From Rapana venosa (lineage: Eukaryota > Mollusca > Gastropoda > Neogastropoda > Muricidae), in NCBI GenBank assembly GCA_028751875.1, contig CM054142.1:595733-659732 (forward strand): a stretch of 64,000 nt of DNA. The letters run 5' to 3'. Of the stretch, positions 57,446-64,000 are shown in pieces. Position 1 is the first letter of the stretch; the number at the start of each line of letters is the position of its first letter. The translations under genes were made by a program, and so were the position numbers. The notes beneath the pieces were generated by a model. It was not told the origin of the DNA. It saw nothing but the letters and a program-made list of their open reading frames with translations, and searched no databases.

Positions 57446-60400
57446 CCTTACTACTAATTTTCTTCTTCTTCTCCGACCGCCCAGACAGCCCCTAGGTTGT
57501 CTGTCCTACGAGTGACCCTGTGTTGCCTGCCCTCAAGTTAGTCTGCCAAGTCCAAGCCCCCACCCCACCTCCCACCTTGCCGGTTCTAGCGCAGAGATTA
57601 TCATCTTTACGTCTTTCTGGGATCACGGCACGGAAACTAACCAGGTCCGGCCAGACCAGGCCAAGCACGAGTGCCAGGAAGAACGGACACCCGGCGCAAC
57701 CAACAGTCGGTTAGCCAAGCAAGAGGCGCTTTCTAGCACCAGCCTTTCTGACAGGTGGGGATGTGCATGGCTATTGTACACTGCAGCCTGCTCCCCTCCC
57801 AAACCCCCCACAACGGCTGTTCTATTTCTTTTTAAATGCGTTCCTCTGGGGGTGATTTTGGACCACTTGACACTGCCCCCACCCTTCACTACCGTTGCCC
57901 CTTGGAGAACAGATATGCCGCCAGCGTTTACTTTAGTATAGTGGTCAGCACCGGCAGGTCATGTACGGTCGTTCTCCTATCAGGGTAGTGATGACCGACT
58001 AGTCTTAGGAACCGTGCTGCCAAAGGGGGCATACTTGGCTCCTGCATGTAGTGCTCCCACATCCCTAGGGCCTCTCCACATCCTGGGAAAAGTATCCTGC
58101 TACCCTTGACAGGGCCCCTGTCCCTGGCTCGGTACTCCCCTTGCATCCTCATCGGCGCCGTTTTTCCCCAAACCTGGGGCCTATGTTGCTCCTGACAGGG
58201 GCCCTGTTGTTCCCAAATGGGGCCTGTCTTGTTGCCTGCTGAATGGTCCTAATGTTTCTTGACTGGTCCCCCGTGTTATCCAACATCGTGTCCAGAGGCT
58301 TCATCCCAACCGGCTCCCCATGCTCGTGCGGGGGCCGGTCATACCCATGATCGTCATGATGGGGATATTTGCCAGCCCGCCTTCTGAGGAAGTTCCTTGC
58401 CTTTGGTGCCAGCCTGCCCTCGCATGTTTACCTACACACTGTTTTACACCTCAACAATTGTTAACTGTCAGCATTGCCCTTGACTGCGGGATTCAGTTTA
58501 CACTTTACCCTACCTCCCTACCTTGCCCTCTATATCCCTGTCTTTTCTACTTTGATTTTCTTTATACACGGGTGTTTGTGACTGCCTGCTCCTTGCCACT
58601 GGCTTGTCTGGGATACTCGATTTTTTTCCCGGCCCATACTCCTCTCACCTACCTCTACTCCTACTACTACTACTCCTACAACTACTACTACTACTCCTCA
58701 TATAATACTACATCCATATAACTATATCATCTACTACTACACTGGAATATGTAACGCCTCTATCTTGCCCCAGGACCATCACAGCGCGCTGCCTTCAACC
58801 ATCTTTCAATACCAGAGTCATTGCCGCCCCCTCACTTTCCCCAAGCTTTCCAACCCCCATTCCCACTGAACCCCCCTATAATTCCATCCCCCACCACGCC
58901 ACCCACCCCACCCCCCCACACCCACCCCCCAACCCGGTTATGTAGCTTGGCGGGGTCATGGGATATGGGCCGTTAGCACGGGCCGGGCCTTCGTTTTAGC
59001 GCTGACCCCGCTGGCCCACACCCGTTCGCTTAGACCACCCCTATGTCTTGCGGCTGGCGACTACCTGGTCTATATGTAGGCTCCTAGTCGCAGAGCGCGA
59101 GGAAGGTAGTTACCGATGGACTGGACCCGAAATACGCGACAAGAGCGACCGCACCCCCCGTGGATGGATGCATCTAGGTCATTTGTCAAGCCAGGTATTG
59201 GCGCCGGAGCGGAGGGACACAAGAGGACCTGTCTCAGGTTCGCCCTTTACAGAGGTCGGAGGGTGCTGTTTGTGGAGAACATTAGAAACAGCGGGTACTG
59301 ATCTTATTAGTTTCATCGTCTGTGGCCCATGCACCCAGTGGAGCGATCGCAAGAGCGGAGTCATGTGTTCAGCTTTTATCTTTTCTGAGGACTAGGCCGC
59401 GCCTGCAGCGTTTTGTATACGTTGACGGGATGTGGATTGCTGATGCTGGCCGGCAGACCCGCTAAACGCGAATTGCAATCAGTCCCGCCGTGAGGACTGA
59501 ACAGATGCACAAGTTTCGATGTTTTGCCTCAGTGGACAGGTCCATTCGACTTGCCTGCTCCGCCGAGTCATTGATTCGATAGTAGCCACGACTGACGGTC
59601 TGGGAGGACGAATTTTTGCAATAGACAGTGTGTTGTCGATAAAACCCCTCCTAGCTACTTCACCGCAGTGAACAGAGGGACCGATGTATTACCGAGTTCT
59701 ATTACTGTTGTGTAATTAGGCGGAGAGGTTGTGTTTGGTCCCTCCAAACATGGCCTTCGGTTTTTCTTCTGCGTTTTAACTGTACACTTGTTTTGTATCA
59801 TCAGATTGGGCTTGTTCTTGAAAGCAGTTAGGCATAGTTTGTCAAGAGGAGAGGAGATTTTCAGGTGTAAACACTATTTGTGCAATCTCAGAGTCCTGTC
59901 TGCGTAAAAGTGATCGTTGCTATGATGAGGTTAGTTTATGTGATAGTGGAGCAGTATAGCGAGTGAAAAGAACAGGCGTGACCGGATCCTCAGGCGGGAC
60001 ACCACATTCAGTTTGGAGGTATTGACTGTAGCTTGGTATTACTGCGACTGTCTGGAATCGGTCAGTGAGGTGCATGATGAACAACCACCCACCACCACCA
60101 CCCACCATATACATACTACAACTACTACTACTACGACACTCTCTTACTACTATACTTTATTGCTACTACTTTACTACTACTACTACTCCTCTCCTACTAC
60201 CTACTACTATCCCACCACCCCCACCACCAACACCCATACCACCACTAACTCCCATCACTACCACCATACCATATCCCCCTTCCCACTATTACTACTACTA
60301 CTACTATACTATATAACTACTACTCTACTACCTATACTACTACTACAATGGTCTCCTCGTTCGAAGGTCAGAAAGGGTTTTACATGTGTGTGCAAGGTGT

Positions 60401-63325
60401 TCTGGGTTTTCATGAGGAACTTGGGTTTTGTGTTCATCTAGAAGGAATTTCGGTGGATGTGGAGTCTGTACTTGATGTTACTCCAGGGAAAAACTTCCCT
60501 TCAAACAGGGGCTTGGATGGTTGGTCGAACCCGGGGCATCAGCCCAGAGGGCACAATGCTCTACCGTAGCTATTTCGCGTCCCCCCCCCCCCCCCCCTAT
60601 TTGCGTTTTAAACAATCACTATCTTGTCTTCATGTATAGGACCCTAAGTATCTCGTATATGAAAAATGCTAGGTTCAAAATTCAGGGTTGATTTATGAAA
60701 ACGAACACCATTACTTTTGTCGCTTCGCCCATCTCCCTACTCATGAACTTTGGCATTGATATTGCAAACGGTCTCTGATAAGTCCTCTCGGACATTTGTT
60801 ATAGTTTCTAATAACGTTCCTTCGTTTTTCGGTTGTTTGTTTTGCTTTTGTGTGTTCCAACTCTTTTGCTTTGCGTGGATTCTTTTCATGATTAGAATCT
60901 ATCCCCCCTCGATTTTTCGTAGGCCTGCCACCCACCACCTCCAATTTCATACACCCTTGTAATTTTTTTTCCTCGTCTCATATCACTGAGATGAACAGCC
61001 GTCACAACATCGAAGCACAACAACACAACAAGCCCCACGGGGAGGCGAGTTGAAACCTTTTGATTTGCTTCCCACCACCACAGGACCAACAGACACACAG
61101 ACCTACACCCACACAAAACTCACACACCCCCAACCACCCCACACACACCCACACCCACCCACCCCACACACACACACCCCACACACACACTCCCACAACA
61201 CGCGCACACAAACACCCCACACCACCAACCCACCCCCACACACACACACCACACACCACACACACAACACCCACCCCCCCACACAACCACACCCACCACT
61301 CCAAACACACAACCACCAACCCCCCCCACACCACCAAACACACACACCACACATACACCCACCCACCCCCGCGCGCCCCCCCCCACCCCGAACCAGATGA
61401 GACCCTGGGAACAGAGTCCGTCGGTACAACACCCCAAACAGACCTTAACCACTCCACTTCCATCCCCCCCCCCCCCCCCCCCCCCACTTGATGTGTGTCC
61501 AGCAGAACCCATTTCCACATCCGGAAGGAGGTGGCGGGAGGGTTAAGCCATTCCCCCTGCCCAACAAGTAACCCCGTGGGGTTCTGGGGTTCCATTCCCA
61601 GCCTCGCCCTTTCTTCCCGTTTAACACGAACATTCAAACTTGAATGTCAAAGTCCTTTGGAAGGACTATAACAACTGAGCCCCGTGTGCGACTGCTGCAA
61701 ACTATCGTCTTGCACCCGTTACTCCAAGCCTTTTCCGCCTTTTCGGAAGAGAAGGCCCTGTTTCGTGCTGTACGAACGGCTGACACTAATCTTTAAACAT
61801 TCCCTTACCCCAGGTGTCGTGTTAAACACCCCATCCCCCGAAACAGGACCGCAGCTACCTAAATGCAGAGGGAGGGGGCGGGGGGGTGGGGGTGGGATGG
61901 GGGTGGGGGCGGGGCGGTTGCAAACCGGCGAATCTCACCACTGGTGCAATTCCGAGCTCTAGGCGAGAGCAACACGCACTACAAACAAGAAAACCAGGTC
62001 AAGAACCCACTGACTCAGTGGACCCTACTCCGTGTGCCTGTCGGGTATCGTTGCACTTTGCTGGTGGGCCCATGATGGCTGGTGGTGAAAACTGCGCAAA
62101 CTCGCTGGTGGTTATGTCCTCCGTCAGCTCGGCTATCTAAACCAACGGCCACAATACTTCCAAACCCGCCGTATCTCAACCCTTATATTCTGCCCCTGCT
62201 TGCACTTACTCCCTTTCCTAATCTCTTTTGTACCGTTTTGATGACCACGTTCCCCTCCGGGTCTTGGTGGTCGCTCAATGGCTTAGGTCGTGAATCTCGT
62301 TGTTGCTGTTGGAGTTGTGCTGTTGTCGTATTGTTGTTCTCCATTGTTGTTGTTGTTGCTCTCCCAGGACCGGGGGACCATCCCCATTCAGGGCCCCCCC
62401 TGCTGACCGTGGTCATGTTTTCCCTTTTCTAATTCCCCTGATGGTGGAGGGAGGTTGGTTGTATCACCGTGTGTCCTCGCCCGCCAGATGCCCATTTTCG
62501 CCCTCATTGAGCCCCGATGGTTGGCGGGGGATGTTGGTTGGTGGATGGTTGGTGACGCCGACACGGCCCCAGAGTCAGCCGCCTACCGTCCGGCTTGGAG
62601 GTTTGTTTTTGGCCGGTGCTATGAAGACTGGCACGAAATGTGGAACTGCCTTGACAAGTTAATTGTTACCACGCCAATGACCTGCACATCATCGGGCACA
62701 CCAGGGCATTTGGTTTTCGTGTTGGTCTAGTCCAGTTGTTGCTTACAAATGGCTGCCAAATCTTTACGGTGTGACCATCGGTTAGGGTGTGTGAGGGTGT
62801 GTGTCAAAACTCCGTATTTCTGTGATTGCCATGTTGAGCGTGTTCTATTACTTGTGTGGAATTTGCCGCGTGAGTGTGTGGTTTTGTGTGTGTGTGTGGT
62901 GTGTGCTGGTGGGGAAAGATGACCCACAATTTTCACAAGTGCTTCACACGGGCCTACATGTCAAAAAGTACCATTGAGTGCTGTATCATTATCTTCGCAA
63001 CAATAACGACTAACATAAAATAATAATAAGGACAGAAACGGCGACCCGAGCTACACACCAGACCCCTGGAGGAACCCCTCCAGCTACACACAGACACACA
63101 CCCGCGCCCGCGCGCGGCCACACCGCGGCACGCACGCAGCCCCCTGCTCGCACGATGACACCCCCCCCCCCCAACCACCTGCACTCGTCTAACCCCAACT
63201 GTCATTGCCAGCCCCCTCCAACAGGCAACCAGACCTCTCGTCTTAGACAAGTGATTTCGTTTTTTTCTTTCGCACGGGGGGGGAGGGGGTGGGGCGGGAC
63301 ATGCAAAACCACACCTCTCCAAACA
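56253..63325 (+). repeat. Large duplicated block, copy B (7073 bp)
   Basis: Copy of 39869-46941 at offset 16384. It contains the same LINE relic, TAC field (60119-60349), CACACC field (61074-61489) and C-runs, with homopolymer lengths that also look equal. It ends at 63325, where a LINE relic begins directly. Confidence 0.95.
59164..60084 (-). pseudogene. Decayed LINE RT relic (copy B)
   Basis: Same relic as at 42780-43700, carried by the duplication. Confidence 0.75.
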
Positions 63326-63605
63326 GGTGTCTGCAGCAGGGGGGGGGAAACGAGGGTGTACAGGTGAAGACCCCAAAGAGGTAGGAAGTACTTTTTTTGT
63401 GGAAAATTTTTGTAACAGGGGTACAGCCCTAATTTTTTTACTCTCTGTGGCACAGGAGCCATGGGGGTAGCAAAGGGGAGTAATGTGCTCAGTTTTTTTC
63501 TTTCTGAGGATAGTCGGTGCGGGGATTTTGCATACGTTAAAGGAAGGGGATAGATGAAACGGGGAGACCGGCCAGAAGAGAATTGCAAAGTTCAGTGTGA
63601 GAAAA
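63326..63605 (-). pseudogene. LINE RT C-terminal relic at the copy B breakpoint
   Basis: The minus strand reads RKKKTEHITPL, then, with decay, AVPLLQKFSTKKVLPTSLG and SSPVHPRFPPPAADT. These correspond to RKKKSEHITPL and, further on, the LYTPSRSLRSATDT region of the LINE at 22566-26224. The relic is cut exactly where copy B ends. Confidence 0.7.
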
Positions 63606-63689
63606 TGAGGGACGCACCGCCCAGAAAAAAACAACCATGGAAACAGATAAACCCTGGATATGTGTAAAAAAACGAAGTAAATTAAGATT

Positions 63690-63965
63690 TCAATACAAAC
63701 AGGGCGGGGGGAATCAAGAGATAAGCAAAAAGATCAAGAAAGACATAAAAAAAGCCAAAGAAAAATGGATGGAAACATGTTCAATTTGAAGAAAATTTAC
63801 CAAGAACAACAGCAAAAGAGCCTTCAAATTGGAAAGAGCTACACAGCAGAAAAACAAGAGTCCCCCAGCATCAAAGACAAAGAGGGAAAACTCCCAACAG
63901 AGGAAAAAAAGATATCAAAGAGATGGACAGGTCTTTTCAGAGCTCTAAAAACCACAGAACAAGGT
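63690..63965 (+). pseudogene. Pre-RT segment of another non-LTR retrotransposon
   Basis: The plus strand reads KDIKKAKEKWMETC, then in another frame IKDKEGKLPTEEKKISKRWT. This resembles the region before the RT in I/Jockey- or RTE-type proteins (NNSK-A---, DK-G-LLTE---I--RW). Frame changes indicate decay, and the window ends before the RT. Confidence 0.55.
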
Positions 63966-64000
63966 GCCCGCTGTACTTACAAGTCGGGACTGCCATAAGA

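Overview
The window is animal nuclear DNA. The evidence is one long open frame for an RNA polymerase III subunit, a homeobox exon with a clean splice acceptor, many non-LTR retrotransposon remains, tRNA-headed SINEs, and very abundant (CA)n/(CT)n and satellite DNA. The SINE and LINE 3' ends (an 'agcgctatataaatt' block followed by ATT repeats) and the repeat style resemble lophotrochozoan, probably gastropod mollusc, genomes. That placement is inferred from memory, not searched. There are no bacterial genes, operons or CRISPR arrays. Most long open frames are by-products of stop-poor repeats.

Layout. 1-1880 is AT-rich spacer with (GT)n tracts. 1885-2365 is a roughly 24-bp minisatellite. 2450-21130 is one huge satellite array built on a 27-bp (9-codon) unit and a 23-bp variant. 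Its left half is badly degraded and its right half is clean, with higher-order cassettes. 22255-26224 holds a 93-bp tandem repeat split by a dead CR1/L2-like LINE, which itself carries a SINE. 26225-29900 holds further LINE relics, a SINE and CA tracts. 29947-31580 is an apparently single-exon POLR3C (RPC3) gene with a probable one-base frameshift near its N-terminus. 31980-33560 has three different SINE or LINE tails. 34000-38650 is AT-rich spacer with at most one candidate exon and one RT relic. 39142-39312 (minus) is the last exon of an NK2-class homeobox gene.

From 39770 to the end the sequence is repeat-dominated and looks noisy. A 7073-bp block (39869-46941) recurs without a detected difference at 56253-63325, an offset of exactly 16384 bases. 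Between the two copies lie a 1.3-kb nearly T-free tract open in all six frames, GAT and TATCC microsatellite fields, a run of same-orientation SINEs, and a sequence resembling 5S rRNA on the minus strand. The last 0.7 kb holds two more LINE fragments.

Only two features look like host genes: POLR3C (transcription of tRNA, 5S and other Pol III genes) and the NK2-class homeobox exon (a DNA-binding developmental regulator). The mobile elements tell a linked story. The LINE and several SINEs share a 3' tail, as expected if that LINE's reverse transcriptase mobilised them, and the SINE heads are tRNA-derived Pol III promoters.
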